Source: Aestuariibaculum marinum
GTDB taxonomy: Bacteria > Bacteroidota > Bacteroidia > Flavobacteriales > Flavobacteriaceae
Assembly (NCBI RefSeq): GCF_014596975.1
Contig: NZ_JACVXD010000002.1
Location: 646,653 to 710,652, forward strand
Length of the DNA stretch: 64,000 bases
Direction: 5' to 3'
Positions 45,007 through 54,037 of this stretch are shown here, in pieces. Numbering within the stretch: position 1 is the first letter of the stretch; each line of letters starts with the position of its first letter. Made by a program: the position numbers and the translations under genes. The notes beneath the pieces were generated by a model that saw nothing but the letters and a program-made list of their open reading frames with translations, did no database searches and was not told where the DNA came from.

Positions 45007-46512
45007 TTATTTGTTTTGATTTTCGGTTATAGAAGCAACAATACTGTTTATATATACTTCTATATTTTCGTAGCCTGTGCTTAAATCATGACCATTAGGA
45101 TTATTGTCGGTAGCTTTCAATTTCATCGCTACTTTCCAATCATCTGGCATTCCGTCTCCAGAAGTGTCTGTAGGAGGTGTTTCTGAGGCTAGTTCTGGCC
45201 ATCCGCCGACATCACTTTGTGTGTCTATAATACCTTTGGTGCTTCCGTTTGATCCTTCATAGGTGTATGATTTTGTTCTTACATCGTTTACAATTCTGGT
45301 GTCGATAGCATCTCGCTTGTATGAAGCGCCTCCGTAATCTAATACTCGTTCGTAAGCGATTGGGGCTGGGTGTGTGGTTACATTGCTGTTTATATTATGA
45401 GGTTCTAACACGCGCATACCGTTTTTATCTTCTTCAGAAACTGTACCATAACTACCGTGAAATTGGTTGTAAACACCGTAAGTCCAGTTGTCATTTGTAG
45501 TTTGAGTGCTACCTTCAACGTAATTACCATTAATATAAAATTTACCCCATATATTGTAAACCTCTGTGCCCTCGACTTTGTTCTTGTCAATAGACATAAT
45601 ACGAGTCGTTTTTGTCGTTGCTGGCCCTGGTTTGTAATAACAATTAACTATGTTAACATTCATAGCTTCACCTCCGTAAGCGCTATTGCCTTGCCAATTA
45701 TAAATTACGTTATTTCTTAGGTCTACTAAATCGGTTAAAGCAAATGCTGAACCAGCATATTCTCCTAAACGCGGATTTCGACTATCGTGATGTGCTAATA
45801 AATTATGGTGGAAAGATGCATTTTTACCTCCCCAGATACCACCATATCCATGTGAGCCTTTATCGTGAACCGAGTTTCTTAAGCTTTCTGTTATAAAACA
45901 CCATTGTAGGGTTGTATTTTCATTGTTATAGATAGAAACCGTTTCGTCCGTAGACCAACTCATGGAACAGTGATCAATTATAATGTTCTTATGAAACCTG
46001 CTACCAATGGCATCACCTTCTTGTTTGGCTTCGTCGCCCATTCTAAAACGGAGGTATCGAATAATAACATTATCTGCATTGATGGTTACAGGGTAATTTT
46101 TTAAGCAAATCCCATCTCCAGGAGCTGTTTGTCCTGCTATGGTTACGTCTCCATTATTTATTTTTAATTCAGAGAGTAGCCTTATGGTTCCTGAAACCTT
46201 AAATAAAATATAACGTGCCCCTTGTGTATTAACAGCTTCTCTTAAACTTCCAGATCCGTAATCGTTTAATGTGGTTACAAAAATTACTTTGCCACCACGA
46301 CCACCAGTGGTGTTTTTGCCAAAGCCTTCTGCACCGGGAAAGGCAAAAGCAGTTTCTTCCACAGGGGTTGGTTTATCAGTTGTTGTTTCTTCTTCCTCAG
46401 GGGAAGGGTCAATAATTTCAATTTCTTCTTCGGGTTCTTCTTGTGAGGAACTACTGCAAGTAAAGAAAGTAAAAGTAGACCAAACTATGATTATTTTTAA
46501 ATATAACTTCAT
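45007..46512 (-). CDS. PL1 pectate lyase, lipoprotein with acidic linker
   Basis: Endo-lyase of demethylated homogalacturonan, 501 residues. The lipobox has Cys19 (FFTC), followed by SSSSQEEPEEE and a Glu/Pro/Thr-rich linker up to about residue 55. The PL1 beta-helix (about 55-495) has AGQTAPGDG, RYLRFRMGD, DHCSMSWSTDE and RNPRLGEY, nearly collinear with the PL1 part of the following fusion. The acidic residues after the Cys resemble the Bacteroidota surface-export signal, so the enzyme is probably on the cell surface. It lies after a hairpin that separates it from the susCD group. Confidence 0.94.
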   Translation of the reverse strand: MKLYLKIIIVWSTFTFFTCSSSSQEEPEEEIEIIDPSPEEEETTTDKPTPVEETAFAFPGAEGFGKNTTGGRGGKVIFVTTLNDYGSGSLREAVNTQGARYILFKVSGTIRLLSELKINNGDVTIAGQTAPGDGICLKNYPVTINADNVIIRYLRFRMGDEAKQEGDAIGSRFHKNIIIDHCSMSWSTDETVSIYNNENTTLQWCFITESLRNSVHDKGSHGYGGIWGGKNASFHHNLLAHHDSRNPRLGEYAGSAFALTDLVDLRNNVIYNWQGNSAYGGEAMNVNIVNCYYKPGPATTKTTRIMSIDKNKVEGTEVYNIWGKFYINGNYVEGSTQTTNDNWTYGVYNQFHGSYGTVSEEDKNGMRVLEPHNINSNVTTHPAPIAYERVLDYGGASYKRDAIDTRIVNDVRTKSYTYEGSNGSTKGIIDTQSDVGGWPELASETPPTDTSGDGMPDDWKVAMKLKATDNNPNGHDLSTGYENIEVYINSIVASITENQNK

Positions 46513-46537
46513 GTTTAATTTGAGTTAGATTTATATT

Positions 46538-46584
46538 AAAAAGTGGATACCTTTAAAGCAAATTGCCTATGAGATATCCACTTT
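46538..46584 (-). terminator. Hairpin after the susC2-susD2-DUF5123 group
   Basis: On the minus strand AAAGTGGATA (46584-46575) pairs with TATCCACTTT (46549-46540) across a 25-base loop, then runs into T residues. It could be a terminator or a partial attenuator that reduces lyase expression relative to the transporter. Confidence 0.6.
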
Positions 46585-46604
46585 GTATAAGGTTTATAAT
46601 TGAC

Positions 46605-48260
46605 CTATAATTTGGTACGCCATCTAGGGTCTCCCGCGGAATACTGACCTAAGAAACCTGAAGCTAAGAAATTAAAGTTACTATTCATTGGGTCTACCCA
46701 AAGAGCATCCTGGGTATAGCCTGCATTACCTACAGTGATTTCTCCAATTTCATTACTAGAAAATGAGAAATCATTTACAGTGAAAGTATTGTTAACCGTA
46801 AAATTGGTGTTATACATACCTTCTTTTCCACGGTAAGCATAGTCTTCATCTCCTTCTGTTTGATTCCATCCGTGACCAAAAATGGTGTTAACAATAGTAA
46901 CGCCATTGGTAACATTGTTTTTGCCGTCGCCACCTCTATATCTAAATAGTTGACGTCCTTTTTCTGGGGCATTTGCAATCGTACAATCTTCAATTGTTAT
47001 AGATTCTGAGTTATTTCTTGAGATTATGAAATAGATAATATGGTTGAATGTACTATTAGATAGTTTGATGTTGTTTAACGTAGCTGTATCTTTATCACAA
47101 GCAGCAACACCATATCCTCCAATACTATCTACAACACTATTATTAATGATGTAATTGTTAACCACAGAAGGGTTATCTTTTTGTCTGTAAATACCTCTGA
47201 AGTTAGTAATGTAACAGTTGTCAAAACTAAATTCGTTTAAGGTAGCAGTTTTACTGATGTTAATTACATATTTACCTCCCCAATCTGTTCCTCGACACTC
47301 TAGTCCAACGAAACGAATATGATCTACAGTAGCGCCATCTTCTAAATCGAAATTGCTCGGGAACCATAGAATTGCACGTTGTTCTCCGAAACCATATGCT
47401 GCTCTGATCGTCACAGAACTAGAAATTCTTTTACCAGGAGCATCATATTCTAATCCTCTTGAAACTAGTATGGTTGCGCCTTCAGGTGCAGAATCAAGTG
47501 CATCTGCAACGGCATTTCTATCTTCATTCCCTCTTAAATCAATTAAGTTAGCCATAGTAGAATAGTCTGGCTCTGCTACCAAAGTGGTATAGTTTACCCA
47601 ACCTCTTAATGTCGATCCACTGTAAATTGCTATTTGGTATTGGGTTTCAGGTTCTAATCCCTCTACAAAAGCTTCTCCAGCTAAGAACTGCTCATTAGTA
47701 ACTGTTGTTTCTGGAAATAAAGGATCTGTTAATCTTAAATCATCTGAAGCAAACACTTTTATTCCTGTAACCGCATCACCTAGAGGAGTCCAGGTTACTC
47801 TTGCAGCTACATCGGTAACATCATAAGTTTCAGGAACATTTAAGATGGAAGGGAAACGTTCTGTTCTAACGCCTCCAAAATCTGATATTTTACTATCGTA
47901 TTGAGGGTCTGCTTCATGGGCAGTTGCTCTTACTTGATAAATGGTGTTCCAGAATAATTCTTCACCTACGTTGTTTGCATTTATTTCAACGTAGTTGGTG
48001 TCTGAAGGTATGGTATATTCTATGGTTTGAAAAGTATCGCGACTTACTTCAATGGTATAGCCAACAGCACCTTTTAGTTTACCCATATTTACCACAATGG
48101 TATTTCCTTCGGCAAAAAGAGGCTGATTAAGAACCGGGCGAAATAGCCTAGTCTTATCGTAACTGCCTTCATCATCTTTATCACAAGCGTTAAACATGGT
48201 AACGATTAAGGATAAAAATAACAGCGTTCTTATATTAAATATATTACTTTTATTTTTCAT
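46605..48260 (-). CDS. DUF5123/DUF4957-like surface glycan-binding lipoprotein
   Basis: Lipoprotein of 551 residues, Cys26 (MFNACDKDDEG). The KDDE string after the Cys fits the acidic surface-export signal. Residues about 120-225 look like a fibronectin-type domain (PETYDVTDVAARVTWTPLG). About 240-550 form a right-handed beta-helix ending FLASGFLGQYSAGDPRWR, typical of the DUF5123/DUF4957 type that follows SusD in pectin loci. I chose ATG at 48260; a longer start would overlap susD2. It is probably the SusE/F-position binding protein of this group and not an enzyme, since no catalytic set is evident. Confidence 0.82.
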   Translation of the reverse strand: MKNKSNIFNIRTLLFLSLIVTMFNACDKDDEGSYDKTRLFRPVLNQPLFAEGNTIVVNMGKLKGAVGYTIEVSRDTFQTIEYTIPSDTNYVEINANNVGEELFWNTIYQVRATAHEADPQYDSKISDFGGVRTERFPSILNVPETYDVTDVAARVTWTPLGDAVTGIKVFASDDLRLTDPLFPETTVTNEQFLAGEAFVEGLEPETQYQIAIYSGSTLRGWVNYTTLVAEPDYSTMANLIDLRGNEDRNAVADALDSAPEGATILVSRGLEYDAPGKRISSSVTIRAAYGFGEQRAILWFPSNFDLEDGATVDHIRFVGLECRGTDWGGKYVINISKTATLNEFSFDNCYITNFRGIYRQKDNPSVVNNYIINNSVVDSIGGYGVAACDKDTATLNNIKLSNSTFNHIIYFIISRNNSESITIEDCTIANAPEKGRQLFRYRGGDGKNNVTNGVTIVNTIFGHGWNQTEGDEDYAYRGKEGMYNTNFTVNNTFTVNDFSFSSNEIGEITVGNAGYTQDALWVDPMNSNFNFLASGFLGQYSAGDPRWRTKL

Positions 48261-48264
48261 GTTT

Positions 48265-48276
48265 ATTAGTTTAGTT
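48265..48276 (-). promoter_or_regulatory. Recurrent leader motif before DUF5123-like gene
   Basis: On the minus strand AACTAAACTAAT overlaps the susD2 stop and lies 4 bases before the ATG at 48260. Confidence 0.4.
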
Positions 48277-50085
48277 AGTGAATTGGTAACCATCGTTAGC
48301 AAGAGTTCCTTGGCTATTATCAATGGCTGTTACAGGAATTGGGAAAATATATCTAACGACTCCTGGTTGTGGTCCATTGATGTAATTCTCGAAATCATTT
48401 AGGATAAATTCTGAATAGGTCGTTGTGTCATTGTGTAAGCCTATTAAAAATGATTGTCTTATCCATGTTTCATCAGGTGCTGCTGCAACCTTATTATCTG
48501 GATTTAGCACAACAAAATTTCCTTGGTCATCTGTTTTCCAATACATGTAGTCAGGTCCTGTCCCTACGCCAGCAAAAGCTTCATCGGCTAATTTTTTAAG
48601 ACCATCTACAGTTTCCTGAATTTTTTCTGAATATAGGTTCCAACGAACCAATTCATATTTACGAATCATTTCACCTCCAAATTCCCAAGCGCGTTCATCA
48701 ACAATAGCATCAAAAAAGGCTTGTTTAGATGTTGAGATTTGCGACATATAAGCATCCACTTTTGTGCTCCAGTCTGCAGGGTCGAATGCACGTTGACGTA
48801 CTCTTTTAAATGCATTTTGAGCTTCCATTGTTGGACCGTTTAATTCGTTTTCAGCTTCAGCAAACATTAATAACACATCTGCATAACGTAGCATTGGCCA
48901 GTTAATTCCAGTCCCTTTGGCAGATTCACGCCCTGGAGGTTCTGGTAATAAACGTCTGTTCCATTTTCCTTGAGAAATGTTACTAACACCAACGTGTGCT
49001 AACGTGTCTTCTGTAGTTACTTTAAATAAACCACAAGTAACTTCGCGGCGTAAATCTTTACTGTCAAAAGACATGTAGTAAGTTGCAGGTATGGCCATAT
49101 AGTTGCTACCTGAACCGTAATCATGTTTTGCTTCAGTACCGCCGTCAACACGAATACCAATGTTCCAGGCTACATCGCCGCCACCTTTTGCAAAAGGAAC
49201 TTCAAAAAGAATGTCTTGGTTAACCGGCGATAAGAAAATATTTTGATTGTAAAATATTTGTCTGAAATCTGATGGTAATTCTCTGTCTTTTAAGTTAATT
49301 AATTTTTGCGAATATTGTTTAGCGATTTGATAATAATCTAAATAATCGCTATCTCTAGCCATTGTTAAATCTGGTTTTAAGTAATATCCACCACGTTGTA
49401 GTGCTAATCGAGCAATCATACCTATAGTATACTCTCGATTTACTTGTTCAATGCCATATGGCAATGCATCAGCCCATTGCATGTTTTCCTCGACAGCCAT
49501 CAACGCTTCAATCTCTTTAGAAAGAATGGTGTTTCGGTTTGTTTTAGGGAAAAAGAAATCTGCTCCAGCTACGGGTGCTTCGGTTACATAGGGAACATCT
49601 CCAAAATAGTAAGCTAACATACTGTACCAATACGCTCTTAAGGTATGTGCTTCCCCTAATAACTGATTGAAGGTTGTTTTAACATTCGCATCATCAGAAT
49701 CTAAATTACCACTATTGGTAATCCCTTCAATAGCAATATTGGCATCTCTAATGGCTCTGTAGGCATAAGTCCATACAATATTTAAGTCGTTGTTCGATGA
49801 AAGTGCATCGGCATTCCATATTTCACGACGACCATTATCGTATTCTCCATTATGGTAACCTATTTCAATATCTGTAATTCCTGTCATGTTATTAGATAAC
49901 CTTGATCTAAACGCATCTTGATTAAAATAGGAATAAACAGCATTAACTCCATTTCTGGCATCATCGACATTGGAATAAATATAATCGAGGTCGAATGTTG
50001 AAATAGAATCTGGTTCTAAAAAGTCTTTTTCACAAGACGATAGCATTATAGCTGGTATAAAAGCTAATAAATATTTAAGTTTCAT
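48271..50085 (-). CDS. SusD-like glycan-binding lipoprotein of locus B
   Basis: Surface glycan-binding partner of susC2, 604 residues, with the lipid-anchor Cys18 (MLSSC). SusD features include GEAHTLRAYWYSMLAYYFGDVP (TPR-like helices), NWPMLRYADVLLMFAEAENEL and a C-terminal ERAWEFGGEMIRKYELVRW. I chose ATG at 50085; a TTG three codons upstream adds only three residues. It follows susC2 by 17 bp. Ligand is inferred to be homogalacturonan fragments. Confidence 0.95.
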   Translation of the reverse strand: MKLKYLLAFIPAIMLSSCEKDFLEPDSISTFDLDYIYSNVDDARNGVNAVYSYFNQDAFRSRLSNNMTGITDIEIGYHNGEYDNGRREIWNADALSSNNDLNIVWTYAYRAIRDANIAIEGITNSGNLDSDDANVKTTFNQLLGEAHTLRAYWYSMLAYYFGDVPYVTEAPVAGADFFFPKTNRNTILSKEIEALMAVEENMQWADALPYGIEQVNREYTIGMIARLALQRGGYYLKPDLTMARDSDYLDYYQIAKQYSQKLINLKDRELPSDFRQIFYNQNIFLSPVNQDILFEVPFAKGGGDVAWNIGIRVDGGTEAKHDYGSGSNYMAIPATYYMSFDSKDLRREVTCGLFKVTTEDTLAHVGVSNISQGKWNRRLLPEPPGRESAKGTGINWPMLRYADVLLMFAEAENELNGPTMEAQNAFKRVRQRAFDPADWSTKVDAYMSQISTSKQAFFDAIVDERAWEFGGEMIRKYELVRWNLYSEKIQETVDGLKKLADEAFAGVGTGPDYMYWKTDDQGNFVVLNPDNKVAAAPDETWIRQSFLIGLHNDTTTYSEFILNDFENYINGPQPGVVRYIFPIPVTAIDNSQGTLANDGYQFTN

Positions 50086-50102
50086 ATCAATCAATTTTTT
50101 AA

Positions 50103-53100
50103 TTAAAATGTTACGTTAACTCCAAAGGTGTACGAGCGTGCTCTTGGGAAAGAAGATCGGTCTAAACCAGGAGTAAAAGGGTTTCTACTGGAGTTAACTT
50201 CTGGGTCATATCCTGAGTATTTTGTCCAAATGGCCAGGTTTCTTCCTGTAGCAAATACTCTGAATTTTGATAATCCTACTTTAGAGATTAATTTGTCTGG
50301 CAGACTGTAACCTAAAGTCAGGTTGTTTAATCTTAAAAAAGAACCATCTTCAATAGCCCAGTCGTGAATTACGGCTGCAGCTATACCGTGGCTAGCATGA
50401 GACCAAATGTTTTTACCTTGGTTCAGCTGACGTAGGTCTTCTAGGTCAGTTACTATACCTCCTGGAGTTCCTGTGATAGCTCCGTCTATATCCAGATAAG
50501 TAAATCTGTTCTCTAAACTCATTGTTTGAAGAAGGTTACCATTAGTTACCCTTCTTAATTGATTGAATTGTATTTTTCCTGTGTTGTATACATCGTTACC
50601 TACCTGGTAGTTGAAGAATGTTGACAAGTCGAAGTTTTTCCAACGTACATTAACTCCGAAACCACCTTGAAAATCTGGTAAAGCATTACCAATTATTTTT
50701 CGGTCTAAATCATTAATTACACCATCATCGTTTAAATCTTTTAATTTTAAACTACCTGGACGTAAAGCACCACCAACAGTACCTGAAGCATCTGCAACGT
50801 CACCGTTTAGTATATACGTATTGCTTACCTCATCGTAGCTTTCAAAATCATCTACAGAATAAAAACCATCGGTAACAAAACCGTACATGTTACCAATTTT
50901 TCCGCCTAATTCTAAAATGTAATCGTTACGATTTCTTAAATCGGTACTTGCCCAGTTTGATTGTGCAAAGCGAGACTGAGTTCCATCAAGTTTTTCAATA
51001 GTAAGAACGTTGTGTCCAATATTGAAATTAGCAGATAAAGTAAAATCTTTATTATCTACAATGTAGCCAGTTAAACCAAGTTCTACCCCTTTATTAGCCG
51101 TACTACCAATATTAGCGTATTGTTCGTTAAATCCTGTGTTTGTTGGAATAGCTTGGGTGTATAATAAGTCGCGGGTTTCATTTCTATAGTAATCGAAACT
51201 ACCATTTAAACGCTTATTGAAGAATGTAAAATCTAAACCGTAGTTACTTGTGACAGTTGTTTCCCATTTTAAATCTGGGTTGTAAAGCGATGAGCTTTCA
51301 GGTTGGTAGTAGATGTTGTCTACATTTCCAAAACCAGGTCCACGGTTTGTTGTGGCGCTAAATAAGAATTGGTTTAACCCCGATCCGATACGGTCGTTAC
51401 CAGTTTCACCATAAGAGATTCTTAATTTTAATTGATCAATCCAGTTAGAGTCTTTCAAGAAATTTTCTTCTTCTAGTTTCCAGGCAAATGCTAATGCAGG
51501 GAAAATACCTAGGTTGTTGTCTTTACTAAATTTACTCGATTGATCTGCTCTTGCTGTAAGCGTGAAAATGTATTTGTCTTGTAATTGGAAGTCGAAACGT
51601 CCAAATAATGATTTTCTGTTAGATTCTGTGAATTCAGAAGTAGAGAATCTGTCTGCATCACCAAATTGCATATTAGCAAATAACTCTTCTGGTGTAATAG
51701 ATAGACGGAAATTCTCAGCTCTTAAAAAGTCGCTATGTCCTCCACTGGAAGATACTTCATGACCAACTAACACATCGATTCTGGAATCACCCCAATCTTT
51801 TTTGTAGTTTAAAGTGTTAATCCATCTATAGCTGTGGTCGCTTCTGTTAGAACGTTGCCCTAGAGGTAAACTACCACCATTATTGAAAGACTCACTGGTT
51901 AAAGGACCGTAGAATCTTAAATCTTCTTGGAAACCTTTATTTCTAGAAAATGATGATTTTGCTGTAATATCATCGGTTATTTTCCAAGTTAAAGCGGCAT
52001 TAAAAACATAATCGTAATCTGTTCTTTTTCTCCAGTCTTGTTCAACTAAGTCGTTAGGGTTTACTAAACCTAAAAGGAACTGTTGAAAGTCATCATCTTC
52101 ATTAACTTGATTTAAATCGATATCTAATTCATCAGCAATACCATTTACAGGTCTTGTTTGAACTGCATCCTTAATACTTAATTGACCACTTGAAGTACCA
52201 GCACCATCTCTTATTGAGTTGGTAATCCTTGCTTGAGCATCAAATGTTAAGCGATCAGATATTTTTTGATTCAATTTGAAGTTAACCGCTGTTCTTTCAT
52301 AACCAGAACCCGTTAATAAACCTTCGTCGGCATTGTGTGAAATACTTAAATTCATTTTAGTCATTTCAGTACCTCCACCAATAGATAAATTGTGGTATTG
52401 TGATAATCTAGAGCCTCCAAATAATTCATCTTGCCAATCGGTTGGTCTGCGTTCTTGATAAAGTTCTAAATCTTCATATTTACCAAAATACTTTTCAAAA
52501 CCTTCAATAGCAGTTTCTCCTCTTAAAGCTTGATATTCATAATTTGCTAAAACAAATTCATAAGGACTTAACACATCATATTTTCTGTCCTGTGGTAATT
52601 CGTTAAATTGGAAAAAATTGTTGTAGGAAATGGAAGTCTTTCCTGCAACAGGATTTTTTGTGGTTACAACAATTACACCGTTGGATGCCTGAGCACCATA
52701 AACAGCGGTTGCAGCGGCATCTTTTAAGACGTCAATACTCGCAATATCATTTACAGGAATGTTATCAATGCCTGCAACTATAAATCCATCAACTACATAT
52801 AACGGACTATTGTCTTGCGACAAAGAAGTACCTCCACGAACACGAATTCTAATTTCAGCCCCAGGCTCACCATCAGCAGATGTTACATTTACACCAGGTA
52901 AACGTCCTGTTAATGCCTCGGCGGCGTTTGAAATAGGAATGGTAGATAGCTCTTTACTGCTAATACTGGCAGTAGCACCTGTCATATCCGATTTTTTTAC
53001 TTTACCATAACCGTAGTCTACAATTACGATTTCGTCAAGTTGACTAACATCTACCTGTAAAGTGATATTTATTGTAGATTGATTATTTACGGCTAATTCT

Positions 53101-53417
53101 TGCGATTTGTAGCCAACATAAGAGAAAATAAGCGTAGCATCTGGAGCCACATTGCTTAAAGAATAATTACCATCAAAATCTGTTGATGTTCCGTTCGATG
53201 TTCCTTTCACAATTACGGTTACACCTGGAAGAGGACCTCCAAGTTCGCCTCCATCTGTAACGGTTCCGCTTACAGTTGAATTCTGCGCGTAGGTTAACCC
53301 TGTGAATAAAACGAAAACACCCATTAAAAGAGTATGAAATACCTTTTTAAATGGAGGGGTTTTTTGTCTCGCTTTGAGCAAGAAAAATTGATGTTTAAAA
53401 AAGGAATAGTTTGTCAT
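50103..53417 (-). CDS. SusC-like TonB-dependent receptor of locus B
   Basis: Outer-membrane oligosaccharide importer of 1104 residues. It has a long signal peptide (about 1-44, ending LTYAQ), a carboxypeptidase-regulatory-like domain (about 47-125, TVSGTVTDGGELGGPLPG), a plug starting at QLDEIVIVDYGYGKVKKSD and a barrel ending in VNVTF. It is the first gene of the long minus-strand series. The 620-bp intergenic region upstream has three AATCGATT sites, one (53618) about 200 bp from the start. Pairing with susD2 and the pectin enzymes points to a pectin oligosaccharide, although specificity cannot be read from sequence. Confidence 0.95.
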   Translation of the reverse strand: MTNYSFFKHQFFLLKARQKTPPFKKVFHTLLMGVFVLFTGLTYAQNSTVSGTVTDGGELGGPLPGVTVIVKGTSNGTSTDFDGNYSLSNVAPDATLIFSYVGYKSQELAVNNQSTINITLQVDVSQLDEIVIVDYGYGKVKKSDMTGATASISSKELSTIPISNAAEALTGRLPGVNVTSADGEPGAEIRIRVRGGTSLSQDNSPLYVVDGFIVAGIDNIPVNDIASIDVLKDAAATAVYGAQASNGVIVVTTKNPVAGKTSISYNNFFQFNELPQDRKYDVLSPYEFVLANYEYQALRGETAIEGFEKYFGKYEDLELYQERRPTDWQDELFGGSRLSQYHNLSIGGGTEMTKMNLSISHNADEGLLTGSGYERTAVNFKLNQKISDRLTFDAQARITNSIRDGAGTSSGQLSIKDAVQTRPVNGIADELDIDLNQVNEDDDFQQFLLGLVNPNDLVEQDWRKRTDYDYVFNAALTWKITDDITAKSSFSRNKGFQEDLRFYGPLTSESFNNGGSLPLGQRSNRSDHSYRWINTLNYKKDWGDSRIDVLVGHEVSSSGGHSDFLRAENFRLSITPEELFANMQFGDADRFSTSEFTESNRKSLFGRFDFQLQDKYIFTLTARADQSSKFSKDNNLGIFPALAFAWKLEEENFLKDSNWIDQLKLRISYGETGNDRIGSGLNQFLFSATTNRGPGFGNVDNIYYQPESSSLYNPDLKWETTVTSNYGLDFTFFNKRLNGSFDYYRNETRDLLYTQAIPTNTGFNEQYANIGSTANKGVELGLTGYIVDNKDFTLSANFNIGHNVLTIEKLDGTQSRFAQSNWASTDLRNRNDYILELGGKIGNMYGFVTDGFYSVDDFESYDEVSNTYILNGDVADASGTVGGALRPGSLKLKDLNDDGVINDLDRKIIGNALPDFQGGFGVNVRWKNFDLSTFFNYQVGNDVYNTGKIQFNQLRRVTNGNLLQTMSLENRFTYLDIDGAITGTPGGIVTDLEDLRQLNQGKNIWSHASHGIAAAVIHDWAIEDGSFLRLNNLTLGYSLPDKLISKVGLSKFRVFATGRNLAIWTKYSGYDPEVNSSRNPFTPGLDRSSFPRARSYTFGVNVTF

Positions 53418-53518
53418 AAATAGTTCGTTTAATTGTTAATTATTTGTTTTAGTTTGAGAATCTGAGAGGAAGGAAAGGTTTTTATGTCATTATTTAGATG
53501 GTTTTAGTGGTTTGTGGT

Positions 53519-53530
53519 GGCAATCGATAA
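53519..53530. promoter_or_regulatory. Degenerate AATCGAT operator
   Basis: GGCAATCGATAA carries the core AATCGAT of the locus B motif but a weaker right arm. It lies about 100 bp from the susC2 ATG and may be a secondary site. Confidence 0.35.
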
Positions 53531-53617
53531 CTCTTTTTTGGGTTAGAAAAAAGGTTTTAAATCCTCTATTTGTAAGGCTTTTAGTAAATAAACGAGCCTA
53601 AGATTTAGAATTTAAAA

Positions 53618-53631
53618 TGTAATCGATTGTC
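53618..53631. promoter_or_regulatory. AATCGATT operator upstream of susC2
   Basis: TGTAATCGATTGTC is a near-palindrome matching the 25863 and 42668 sites. It lies about 200 bp upstream of the susC2 ATG in the 620-bp divergent intergenic region. Confidence 0.6.
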
Positions 53632-53990
53632 CCAAATATAAATATTATTTTTTTTTTAGCAAATAATTGTTGACTATTTAACTATGTATAGTCTTAATTA
53701 TTAAATATATATTCAGGGAGATGAGTTATTACGTATTTTGTATTAAAAGGGCTTATGATTGATGCTGTTTAGAGAGGATTTATTGCTAAAATATATTGAA
53801 TATTGTATCGAAAACGTTTTTTAGTTACAATAGGGAGAGATTTTAGCAGGGTAAATGGATAAGTTGAGGACTTTTAAGTCGAGTGTTTGTTGATTTATGC
53901 TGTGATTTTTTGAGAATAGTTAAATTTTTAGCTTATATTTTGGTGATATTTTATTTTTGTTGGGAAAGCGTTGATTATTTGAATATATTT

Positions 53991-54004
53991 GGTAATCGAT
54001 TACA
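53991..54004. promoter_or_regulatory. AATCGATT operator upstream of LamG gene
   Basis: GGTAATCGATTACA contains a perfect 12-bp palindrome, GTAATCGATTAC (53992-54003), 34 bp before the LamG ATG. The region 53418-54037 otherwise contains no coding sequence I can support. Confidence 0.65.
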
Positions 54005-54037
54005 TATGATTAGTGATTAAGAACAGTGGGATATTGT

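Noticed and set aside
46605..48260. Pectate lyase activity of the DUF5123-like beta-helix
   Set aside because: The fold is lyase-like, but no catalytic motifs are visible, and the position after susD suggests a binder.
50086..50094. TTG start three codons before the ATG of susD2
   Set aside because: ATG at 50085 gives a typical lipoprotein N terminus, and the extra three residues add nothing.
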